Of a stretch of DNA of 6,725 nucleotides, positions 1-6,233 are shown piece by piece. The stretch covers positions 1 to 6,725 of the forward strand of contig CAJXGP010000119.1 in assembly GCA_913053915.1 (NCBI GenBank), read 5' to 3'. This DNA comes from an uncultured Ignavibacteriales bacterium. GTDB taxonomy: Bacteria; Bacteroidota; Ignavibacteria; Ignavibacteriales; Ignavibacteriaceae. The translations under genes were made by a program, and so were the position numbers. The number at the start of each line of letters is the position of its first letter. Position 1 is the stretch's first letter. Under the pieces are notes generated by a model, which worked only from the letters and a program-made list of their open reading frames with translations, ran no database searches and had not been told where the DNA came from.

Positions 1-50
1 ACGCCGCCCTCTCAAGGCGGAGATCACGGGTTCGAATCCCGTACGCGCTA
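1..50 (+). tRNA. tRNA-Glu (anticodon CTC), 5' part missing
   Basis: This is the 3' portion of a glutamate tRNA reading GAG codons; the acceptor 5' strand and most of the D arm lie before the window. The anticodon stem is CCGCC (4-8) with GGCGG (16-20), enclosing the 7-nt loop CTCTCAA (9-15), whose bases 34-36 are CTC (11-13). A 5-nt variable loop (21-25) follows. The T arm is ACGGG (26-30), TTCGAAT (31-37) and CCCGT (38-42). The 3' acceptor strand is ACGCGCT (43-49), with discriminator A50. No CCA is encoded: the next bases are CAAA, so CCA must be added after transcription. A T-rich run (59-70) follows and may help transcription end. All visible stems pair perfectly, so the gene appears functional. 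Confidence 0.93.
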
Positions 51-76
51 CAAAATAATATTTCTTTTTTAACTGC

Positions 77-105
77 TTATTTAATGATAATAATTTATTA
101 AATAA
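77..105 (+). other. AT-only hairpin after the tRNA
   Basis: A perfect 9-bp inverted repeat, TTATTTAAT (77-85) and ATTAAATAA (97-105), has an 11-nt loop. It contains no G-C pair and is therefore weak. It could contribute to ending the tRNA transcript, but in DNA this AT-rich it may be chance. Confidence 0.2.
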
Positions 106-121
106 TTCTTTAGATTAAACT

Positions 122-153
122 CTTCCGACAAAATTTTTATTTTGTGCTGGAAG
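122..153 (+). other. Imperfect 12-bp hairpin in the spacer
   Basis: The outer stem CTTCC (122-126) pairs with GGAAG (149-153). The inner stem ACAAAAT (128-134) pairs with ATTTTGT (139-145) around a TTTT loop. A small asymmetric internal loop (127 against 146-148) separates them. No T-run follows on the + strand, so it is not a classical intrinsic terminator in that direction. It lies between the tRNA and the ferredoxin promoter and could be an RNA processing or stability element, or part of a decayed RNA gene (see the tRNA-like segment at 150-180). Confidence 0.35.
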
Positions 154-180
154 TTAGTAATTCAAATCTTGTACGAATAA
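150..180 (+). pseudogene. Possible decayed copy of a tRNA 3' end
   Basis: Aligned without gaps to bases 20-50 of the tRNA-Glu gene exactly 130 nt upstream, this 31-nt segment matches at 17 positions. It keeps the T-loop core (TTC.AATC) and the GTACG that follows. Ten of the 14 differences are transitions, nine of them from G/C in the tRNA to A/T here, which fits decay under AT-biased mutation. The T stem no longer pairs, so it cannot be a working tRNA. Alternatives are a chance match in AT-rich DNA, or the relic of a different tRNA or of an integration event. Confidence 0.25.
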
Positions 181-182
181 TC

Positions 183-219
183 ATTTGATTGTCAAATAAT
201 ATTTTTATATTTGTCAAAT
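183..219. promoter_or_regulatory. Two palindromes over the promoter, possible operator
   Basis: ATTTGATTGTCAAAT (183-197) is a 6-bp dyad with a 3-nt centre, and ATTTGTCAAAT (209-219) is a 5-bp dyad with a 1-nt centre. Both contain the same direct repeat TTGTCAAAT (189-197 and 211-219), offset by 22 nt, about two helical turns. They cover the -33 and -7 elements, which is the layout expected of paired sites for a dimeric repressor. No regulator is identified, and AT richness raises the chance background. Confidence 0.35.
184..213 (+). promoter_or_regulatory. Bacteroidetes-type promoter for the ferredoxin operon
   Basis: TTTG at 184-187 fits the -33 element and TATATTTG at 206-213 fits the -7 consensus TAnnTTTG perfectly. 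The spacer is 18 nt, inside the 17-23 nt range known for Bacteroidetes housekeeping promoters. Transcription would begin near 217-222, leaving a leader of roughly 25 nt before the ATG at 246. This placement argues against the in-frame TTG at 189 as the start, since that codon lies inside the promoter. Confidence 0.55.
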
Positions 220-245
220 TAAAAAAAGCGAGTTTAACTGAAAAA

Positions 246-590
246 ATGAAAAGATACGAAAAACATATATTTATTTGCGAAAATAAAAGAGCTGCAGATG
301 ATCCGAGGGGCTGCTGTGCCGATAAAGGCGGTTCGGAAATAAAAGCCTTATTCAAGAAAAGAATAGACGAACTCGGTTTGGAAGCAGATGTCCGGGCAAA
401 TACTTCCGGTTGTCTTGGTGCATGTGAATTTGGCGCTACGGTTGTTGTTTATCCTGAACAAATTTGGTACGGAGGTGTAACTGTTAATGATGTTGAAGAG
501 ATCTTGGAGAGTCATATCATTAATAATGAACCTGTAGAAAGGTTATTTATCAAACATCCAAAATTTAATAAAGATGTCGTCAAAGCCTGA
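246..590 (+). CDS. Thioredoxin-like [2Fe-2S] ferredoxin
   Basis: This encodes a small soluble electron carrier of 114 residues in the thioredoxin-fold [2Fe-2S] ferredoxin family, the fold also used by the NuoE subunit of complex I and by Aquifex aeolicus Fd4. Likely cluster ligands are C11, C24, C56 and C60, giving a C-x12-C plus C-x3-C pattern within TSGCLGACEFG. C23 next to C24 is an extra cysteine. Length fits the family (about 110 residues). I chose ATG 246 because the protein aligns from there and the promoter lies at 184-213; the longer frame from TTG 189 would add 19 residues encoded by promoter DNA. No clear Shine-Dalgarno precedes it. The 3' end overlaps nth by 17 nt, so the two are surely co-transcribed. 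Redox partners are unknown. Family assignment is firm; the physiological role is not. Confidence 0.9.
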   Translation: MKRYEKHIFICENKRAADDPRGCCADKGGSEIKALFKKRIDELGLEADVRANTSGCLGACEFGATVVVYPEQIWYGGVTVNDVEEILESHIINNEPVERLFIKHPKFNKDVVKA

Positions 591-1221
591 AAAAGAACGA
601 GTAAAAAAAATATTCTCTTTATTAAAAAAAGAGTATCCCAATGTTAAACCGGCATTAAATTATAACTCTGCTTTTGAATTATTGATTGCAACTATATTAT
701 CTGCACAATGTACCGATAAACGAGTAAATTTAGTGACTGCATCTCTTTTTAAAAAATATAAATCTCCCGAAGATTATATTAAGGTTCCAAATGAGGAATT
801 AGAAAAAGATATATTTTCTACAGGATTTTATAAACATAAGGCTAAAAGTGTTAAGAATTGTTGCAGTGCTTTAATTGAGCGGCATTCCGGAAATGTTCCT
901 TCTGATTTTGATCTATTAAATGAATTACCGGGTGTGGGAAGAAAAACAGCCTCCGTAGTGCTGGGTAATGCTTTCGGTATCCCTGCTATTGCAGTGGATA
1001 CTCACGTAAAAAGACTGTCAAATTTATTGGGTTTGATTAAGTCGGATAATCCGGATAAAATAGAAATTGAATTAAAAGAATTATTACCCAAAAAAGACTG
1101 GATAAATACATCTCACTTATTGGCTGCTCACGGCAGAAAAGTATGTATTGCCGGAAGACCAAAATGCTTCGAGTGTATATTAGGAAATTTATGCCCGAGT
1201 TTTAATAAAAATGCAAAATAA
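574..1221 (+). CDS. nth: Endonuclease III (DNA glycosylase/AP lyase)
   Basis: This base-excision repair enzyme removes oxidised pyrimidines such as thymine glycol from DNA and cleaves the resulting abasic site by beta-elimination. The protein has 215 residues, against 211 in E. coli, and is collinear with it from FELLIATILSAQCTD (34-48). The helix-hairpin-helix LPGVGRKTA (118-126) carries catalytic Lys124, and VDTHV (141-145) carries catalytic Asp142. The C-terminal [4Fe-4S] ligands are C191, C198, C201 and C207 in the canonical C-x6-C-x2-C-x5-C spacing. Every key residue is present, so it should be active. The ATG lies inside the end of the ferredoxin gene, in another frame, with no Shine-Dalgarno, which suggests translational coupling. 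The N-terminal length matches the family, so the overlap is unlikely to be a miscalled start. Confidence 0.97.
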   Translation: MSSKPEKERVKKIFSLLKKEYPNVKPALNYNSAFELLIATILSAQCTDKRVNLVTASLFKKYKSPEDYIKVPNEELEKDIFSTGFYKHKAKSVKNCCSALIERHSGNVPSDFDLLNELPGVGRKTASVVLGNAFGIPAIAVDTHVKRLSNLLGLIKSDNPDKIEIELKELLPKKDWINTSHLLAAHGRKVCIAGRPKCFECILGNLCPSFNKNAK

Positions 1222-1274
1222 AAATTAAAATATAATAGTAAAAAATTATAAATAAATTAGATAGTTAAATAAAA

Positions 1275-1841
1275 ATGGAAGATATAACCGGAAATAGAAA
1301 TTATTGTTTATCGTTATTGCAAGAATATACAAGAGGAGAAAGTCTTCTTAAACATGCATATGCCGTAGAAACTTGTGTCAGAGCTTATGCAAGGAAGTTT
1401 AATGAGAATGAAGAATACTGGGGAAATGTTGCATTACTTCATGATTTTGATTACGAAATGTATCCTTCAGTTGAAGAGCATCCGTTTAAAGGTGCGGAAA
1501 TATTAAAGGAAAAAGGTTACGACGAAAATTTTATAAATGCAATTTTATCTCATGCGGACTACACCGGAGTACCTCGTGATAGTTTGTTGAAAAAAACGCT
1601 TTTTGCTTGCGATGAATTAGTCGGATTTATTACTGCAGTTACCTATGTCCGTCCGAATAGAACAATTGATGAGGTAGAAGTTCGTTCCGTAAAGAAAAAA
1701 TTGAAGGATAAAGCTTTTGCCAGGACCGTCAACAGAAATGATATTTATAAAGGTGCCGAAGGGCTAGGTGTAGAAATTGATAACCATATTAAATTTTGTA
1801 TAGATGCAATGAAGAATAATAAAGAATTACTTGGGCTTTAA
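1275..1841 (+). CDS. HD-domain metal-dependent phosphohydrolase, substrate unknown
   Basis: This 188-residue cytoplasmic protein belongs to the HD superfamily, whose members hydrolyse phosphate esters, often of nucleotides, using bound divalent metal. Candidate metal ligands are His27 (LLKHAYAVE), the HD pair His56-Asp57 (LLHDFDYE), His69 (EEHPFKGAE), His93 (LSHADYTG) and Asp113 (FACDELVGF), a complete HD set. The segment from 105 to 145, with TYVRPNRTIDEVEVRSVKKK, resembles a widespread but uncharacterised family annotated only as HD or HDIG domain protein. I know of no defined substrate for it. It lies 53 nt after nth on the same strand, with no promoter or terminator visible in the very AT-rich gap, so it is probably in the same operon. 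No Shine-Dalgarno is seen. There is no signal peptide or membrane segment. Confidence 0.88.
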   Translation: MEDITGNRNYCLSLLQEYTRGESLLKHAYAVETCVRAYARKFNENEEYWGNVALLHDFDYEMYPSVEEHPFKGAEILKEKGYDENFINAILSHADYTGVPRDSLLKKTLFACDELVGFITAVTYVRPNRTIDEVEVRSVKKKLKDKAFARTVNRNDIYKGAEGLGVEIDNHIKFCIDAMKNNKELLGL

Positions 1842-1870
1842 TGAGAAGCTTTATCATTTGAATTTTGTAT

Positions 1871-1888
1871 CTTCCGATAAACCGGAAG
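1871..1888 (+). terminator. Weak terminator-like hairpin after the HD gene
   Basis: CTTCCG (1871-1876) and CGGAAG (1883-1888) form a perfect 6-bp stem with the 6-nt loop ATAAAC, 30 nt after the HD gene stop. The following TGAATTTATTTA is T-rich but not a clean T-run. It is a plausible but weak end of the ferredoxin-nth-HD transcript. Confidence 0.35.
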
Positions 1889-1986
1889 TGAATTTATTTA
1901 AGTATTTATGTGAGGGTTATTAATTTTTGATGAATATTTTACTTTTGATTAAAAAAATTTATTAACCTGATTTTATGTCTTCTGAC

Positions 1987-2016
1987 TTGACAATGTAGTT
2001 TATTTGTAACTAAATT
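1987..2016 (+). promoter_or_regulatory. Candidate porU promoter
   Basis: A perfect sigma70-type -35 hexamer TTGACA (1987-1992) is followed after 18 nt by TAAATT (2011-2016), a 4/6 match to TATAAT. An overlapping TTTATTTG (1999-2006) is one base off the Bacteroidetes TAnnTTTG element but has no -33 partner. A perfect TACTTTTG at 1940-1947 is an alternative -7 box, also without a well-spaced TTG. Initiation near 2023 would give a leader of about 117 nt carrying the hairpin at 2072-2114. The exact promoter is undecided. Confidence 0.3.
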
Positions 2017-2071
2017 TAAATCAAAATATTAGGAGAATTTATAAAAAGATTTTGCTACTACATATAATTTC

Positions 2072-2121
2072 ATGTATCGGAAAGATAAAATGTCGAATTT
2101 TATTTCCGGTACATTATTTTT
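2072..2121 (+). terminator. Long hairpin with T-run before porU (terminator or attenuator)
   Basis: The lower stem 2072-2083 pairs with 2103-2114 (12 bp, one G-T). After a 2-nt bulge (GA, 2084-2085), the upper stem TAAAAT (2086-2091) pairs with ATTTTA (2097-2102) around the loop GTCGA. TTTTT at 2117-2121 follows, completing an intrinsic-terminator shape only 18 nt before the porU ATG. It may end an upstream transcript, attenuate porU, or stabilise the porU leader; sequence alone does not decide. Confidence 0.5.
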
Positions 2122-2139
2122 AATAAAACAAAATAATAA

Positions 2140-5100
2140 ATGAACGGCAAAATCTTAGCAATAATTTTTTTAATATTTGCAATATCTGTTTATGCGCAGA
2201 ATGATATAAAAATTATATCTTCTAATCGTAATTTTATAGTAGTAGCATACACGCCTACTTATACCGATTCATCAATTCAAAAAATTAATCAAGAAAAATT
2301 TATAAATCTTAAATTGTGGTTGGGTGAAGTTTCGGCACCTGAAAAATGGGGCGTACCGGCCATACCTCAAAGAGTAGTAAATATAGGTGTTCCGCAAAAA
2401 ACAGGGAATAGTATTCAGATTTTAAATACAGCTTACAAAGAAATTCATGGTAAAATAATTCCCAAACCTGAAATGGTTAAAGAAGGTAATACTTCTGCAT
2501 TTGTCTACAAAGTAGGGGAAGATTATTATTCACAAAATAATAAATCTCCTTTAGTTACTTTTGGTGAATTCGGAATTTCTCGCGGTATCAAAACTCAGTC
2601 GATAATCTTGTCGCCGGTAGAATTTAATTCTAATTCAAATATTATAAAACTATATACAAAGATTGTATTTAAAATAATTTATTCATCACAACAGAGAGAA
2701 TCCCGCAAACCTGCCGGCAATTTTATGAAGGGGGCATTGCTGAATTTTAGCGTTGCCAAGTATTGGGTAGAGGGTAATCGATTCCATGGATTGAAAAAAG
2801 TTGTAAGTAATAGTGTTTTAGCAACCGGTAAATGGATAAAGTTCGAAACTCCGCAAGAGGGGATTTATAAAATTACTCGTTCTATGTTACCGTCATTCGG
2901 AATTGATCCGAATACTGTGAACCCAAAAACAATAAAAATATATAATAACGGCGGCAAAATGCTGCCGGAAAATCCGATGGCTCCAAGACCGAATGATCTT
3001 GTTCAGAACGCTATAATAGTTGTCGGTGAAAATGACGGTAAATTTAACAATAACGATTATATATTGTTTTATGGAAGGGATACTGATTTTTGGGCTTATG
3101 ATTCTTCATCTAAAACCGTAAAAAGATATCATAATATTTACTCTAATCATAATTATTATTGGATAACCTCCGGTGGGGTAGCCGGGAAAAGAATGATTGA
3201 AGAAAATAGCCTTAAAGTTTCCAATCCTTATGTCCAAACTTCTTCTAAGGCATACGCTTTTTGGGAAAAGGATAAAATAAATATCGGTAAAACCGGAAAA
3301 TTATTTGTAGGTGATGATTTTTCTCCTTCTTTTACTTCAAGAACATATATAACAGAACTTGCTGGAAGGATATCTTCTGAGCCGGTAAATTATTTTTTTA
3401 GATTTGTGAATGCCAGCCCTGGAACAATCGGATTAGAAGTTGATGAAAACTCCACCACTATATTTAATCAAACATTATATGGATATGGAAGACAAAATTA
3501 TGTTGCCGGTATTATGTACAGCAGAAATATTTCATATAGTGGGAATTTGCCCGACAATAGAAGCGTATTGAAGTTTAGTATTACTCCCTCATCCGTTGCT
3601 TCAATAGGTTATATCGATTATTTTAATATTTCCTACACTCGGACTTTGAATGCTGTAAATGATAATCTTTCATTTTTCTCTGCTGATACCAGTGATATAA
3701 TTCAATATGATTTATCAGGATTTTCGTCCAGTAATATTCAGGTTTTTAATGTGACCGATTATGCTAATGTGAAATTAATAAATAACCCGGTTATGCTTAG
3801 CGGTGGTGAATATAGATTCCAAGCAGTCGAAAGAGACGGCCATGAATCTAAATATATCGCAGTAGGAAACGGAAATTATAAAACACCTGTTAATCCTGTT
3901 GAAGTGGGAAATTCAAATTTGCATGGTATCAAAACCGGTGCAAAGTTTATCATTATTACTCCCAAAGAATTTGAAGATGCTGCAAAAAAATTGCAGTATT
4001 ATCATGAGAATCAAGCAAAGGTTAAGATCTCAACTATTGTTGTCGATGTAGACCAAATTTTTAATGAATTCGGAGGCGGTATCCATGATGTGAGTGCAAT
4101 ACGGGATTTTATAAAATATGCTTATGATAATTGGACAATAAAACCCCAATATGTACTTTTATTCGGTAAAGGGAGCTATGATTATAAAGACATTGGGGGA
4201 ACGCATAATAATTTTATTCCGGCGTATGAATCTACTCAATCTCTTAATTTAATAGGTTCATATACAACTGATGATTATTTTGTGCGTGTTGACGGCAACG
4301 ATAACCTTGTAGATTTGGCTATCGGAAGGTTGACCGTTGAAACTCCGGCTCAAGCAAATGATGCGGTTGATAAAATAATCAGATATGGAAATGATAGCAA
4401 TAAAGGTCCTTGGCGAAATTTAATTACTTTAGTTGCCGATGACGGTTATACCTCAAAAGGTTGGGAGGGTAACTACCATACTCCGGCATCCGAATATTTA
4501 GCGAATCATATAATACCGAATTCGTTTGACCTTAATAAAGTCTATCTTGCCGCTTATCCGGTCGTTTATACAGGATTTGGAAGAACAATTCCCGATGCTA
4601 ATAAAGCTATTATTAATTCAATCAATGATGGTACGCTAATAGTAAATTATGTTGGACATGGCAACCCCGAAGTATGGGCACATGAAGTAGTGTTCGATAA
4701 GAGTGTTACTATTCCTCAATTACATAATACCGATTATTTTTTCCTAACTGCCGCTACCTGTGATTTTGGATATTTTGATATCCCAAATTTTCAAAGTGCG
4801 GCTGAGGCTTTGGTATTAAAAAACAACGGCGGAGCAATAGCTGCTTTTACTGCTTCACGGCTTGTATATTCTACTCCCAATCACGAATTAATGTATGATT
4901 TCTTTAGAAATTTACTAGATACTTCCAAAGATTCACTAGACTTACCTATTACCATAGGGAAAGCTTTGTTCTTAACTAAACAAGTTTATAATTCAATTAA
5001 TTCTCAGAAGTACGGCATTCTCGGAGATCCTACCTTACGATTGGTAATGCCGGAATATTCGGCTTCAATTGATTCCATAGACGGAAAATTATTGATTAAT

Positions 5101-6120
5101 AATGTCCAAATTAAAGCACTAAGTAATACCAGTATCCAGGGTGAAGTAAGAAAACCCAATAATAGTTTATGGAGTAATTTCAACGGGCAAGGAATTTTAA
5201 CCGTATTTGATTCAAAACGACGAGTAAAATTACCTGCGCTTCGTAATAATTATGCTATTACTGTCCAGGGAGGCGTTTTATTTAGGGGACGTATATCAAT
5301 CACCGACGGTGAATTTTCTGCAAATTTTGTGGTCCCCAAAGATATTTCTTATGAAAATAAAAATGGTAAAATCATTTTATATTTTTTTAATGATAAAGTG
5401 GACGGACTAGGATATACGAATAAAGTTATTATCGGAGGTACGGATACAACTACCGTAAATGACGGTAAAGGTCCAAAGATGGAAATATATTTTGATAATA
5501 CTGCATTCAATAATGGTTATCTTGTTAATCCGAACTCCACTTTAATTGTTGATCTATCTGATCAAACCGGGATAAATACTACCGGCACCGGTGTGGGGCA
5601 TAAACTTGAAGGTATTCTTAATAATGATGAAAATAATCCTATAGATTTTACAAATTATTTTACGGGTGATTTAAATTCAGGTGGAAAATCCGGCGAAATT
5701 AAATATCCTTTGCATAATTTAGCTATAGGAAATTATACAATAAAAGTGAAGGCATGGGATGTTTTTAATAATTTTTCATCGGTAACCGCTAATTTTAAGG
5801 TTGTTAATGGTAATGGCCTTGAGGTACAAGATGTATATAATTATCCTAATCCTTTTAACAGCAGTACCACCTTTACATTTCAACAGAATCTTAACAGTCC
5901 TTTAAACGTAAAGATAAAAATTTATACCGTTGCAGGCAGATTGATTAAAGAAATTGAACGGGGCGGTATTTTAAATAAGTTTGTAAAAATATATTGGAAT
6001 GGAAGGGATGAAGACGGTGATCCATTAGCAAATGGCGCTTATTTATATAAATTAATTGTAAAAACTATGAACGGAAAATTTACTAAAAGTGTATTAGGAA
6101 AATTAGCGATAATTAGATAA
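2140..6120 (+). CDS. porU: Type IX secretion system sortase PorU (C25 gingipain-like)
   Basis: PorU is the cell-surface cysteine protease of the T9SS; it cuts the C-terminal signal from secreted cargo and transfers cargo to the surface anchor. The protein has 1326 residues, on the long side for the family. A signal peptide (about 1-20, hydrophobic 5-18, ending YAQ) starts it. The N-terminal region includes the PorU-like block GKWIKFETPQEGIYKI (230-245). The C25 domain spans about 602-968, with DDYF (711-714), AIGRL (727-731), catalytic His840 in NYVGHGNPE and catalytic Cys874 in TAATCDFG, ending LGDPTLRL (961-968). An Ig-like C-terminal domain runs from YNYPNPFN (1233-1240) through WNGRDEDGDPLANGAYLYKL (1286-1305), resembling sorting/FlgD-like domains; PorU is known to keep such a domain. 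No Shine-Dalgarno is visible. A C25 cargo protease is the alternative, but the porV neighbour favours PorU. Confidence 0.92.
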   Translation: MNGKILAIIFLIFAISVYAQNDIKIISSNRNFIVVAYTPTYTDSSIQKINQEKFINLKLWLGEVSAPEKWGVPAIPQRVVNIGVPQKTGNSIQILNTAYKEIHGKIIPKPEMVKEGNTSAFVYKVGEDYYSQNNKSPLVTFGEFGISRGIKTQSIILSPVEFNSNSNIIKLYTKIVFKIIYSSQQRESRKPAGNFMKGALLNFSVAKYWVEGNRFHGLKKVVSNSVLATGKWIKFETPQEGIYKITRSMLPSFGIDPNTVNPKTIKIYNNGGKMLPENPMAPRPNDLVQNAIIVVGENDGKFNNNDYILFYGRDTDFWAYDSSSKTVKRYHNIYSNHNYYWITSGGVAGKRMIEENSLKVSNPYVQTSSKAYAFWEKDKINIGKTGKLFVGDDFSPSFTSRTYITELAGRISSEPVNYFFRFVNASPGTIGLEVDENSTTIFNQTLYGYGRQNYVAGIMYSRNISYSGNLPDNRSVLKFSITPSSVASIGYIDYFNISYTRTLNAVNDNLSFFSADTSDIIQYDLSGFSSSNIQVFNVTDYANVKLINNPVMLSGGEYRFQAVERDGHESKYIAVGNGNYKTPVNPVEVGNSNLHGIKTGAKFIIITPKEFEDAAKKLQYYHENQAKVKISTIVVDVDQIFNEFGGGIHDVSAIRDFIKYAYDNWTIKPQYVLLFGKGSYDYKDIGGTHNNFIPAYESTQSLNLIGSYTTDDYFVRVDGNDNLVDLAIGRLTVETPAQANDAVDKIIRYGNDSNKGPWRNLITLVADDGYTSKGWEGNYHTPASEYLANHIIPNSFDLNKVYLAAYPVVYTGFGRTIPDANKAIINSINDGTLIVNYVGHGNPEVWAHEVVFDKSVTIPQLHNTDYFFLTAATCDFGYFDIPNFQSAAEALVLKNNGGAIAAFTASRLVYSTPNHELMYDFFRNLLDTSKDSLDLPITIGKALFLTKQVYNSINSQKYGILGDPTLRLVMPEYSASIDSIDGKLLINNVQIKALSNTSIQGEVRKPNNSLWSNFNGQGILTVFDSKRRVKLPALRNNYAITVQGGVLFRGRISITDGEFSANFVVPKDISYENKNGKIILYFFNDKVDGLGYTNKVIIGGTDTTTVNDGKGPKMEIYFDNTAFNNGYLVNPNSTLIVDLSDQTGINTTGTGVGHKLEGILNNDENNPIDFTNYFTGDLNSGGKSGEIKYPLHNLAIGNYTIKVKAWDVFNNFSSVTANFKVVNGNGLEVQDVYNYPNPFNSSTTFTFQQNLNSPLNVKIKIYTVAGRLIKEIERGGILNKFVKIYWNGRDEDGDPLANGAYLYKLIVKTMNGKFTKSVLGKLAIIR

Positions 6121-6219
6121 TGACAGATAATTTTTGAATTAAAACTAACCTGGAGCTAATTTTTTATCTTTTATTTTCTAAACAAAAATGTTAATTAGAA
6201 CTTAAATTAATTTCAAAAC

Positions 6220-6224
6220 GGAGG
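6220..6224 (+). promoter_or_regulatory. Shine-Dalgarno site of porV
   Basis: GGAGG lies 9 nt before the ATG at 6234 and fixes that start. It is the only canonical ribosome binding site in the window; the other four genes lack one. Confidence 0.75.
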
Positions 6225-6233
6225 ACAACAATA

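Larger units (their letters stand above)
1842..2139. other. Intergenic region between the HD gene and porU
   Basis: This 298-nt AT-rich gap has no supported gene on either strand. It contains a small hairpin near the HD gene (1871-1888), candidate promoter elements (around 1940-1947 and 1987-2016), an isolated AGGAG (2031-2035) with no ATG at a suitable distance, and a long hairpin with a T-run (2072-2121). A change of transcription unit probably occurs here. Confidence 0.6.

Noticed and set aside
189..245. Extension of the ferredoxin frame upstream to the TTG at 189
   Set aside because: The extra 19 residues are encoded by the promoter and palindromes, lack family similarity, and precede the predicted transcription start. 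ATG 246 fits the known family N-terminus.
137..355. Minus-strand open frame of 72 codons
   Set aside because: It runs antisense to the ferredoxin gene and the tRNA-like segment, has low-complexity content and no recognisable domain. It is a shadow.
2052..2123. Short TTG-started peptide of 23 codons after the AGGAG at 2031-2035
   Set aside because: The spacing from AGGAG to TTG is about 16 nt, too far for a ribosome binding site. There is no ATG, and the frame runs through the hairpin without protein-like features.
6121..6233. Possible terminator or separate promoter between porU and porV
   Set aside because: T-rich runs exist (6131-6135, 6161-6166), but no stable stem precedes them. TAATTTTTG at 6128-6136 has a wrongly spaced -7 box and no partner, so co-transcription is simpler.
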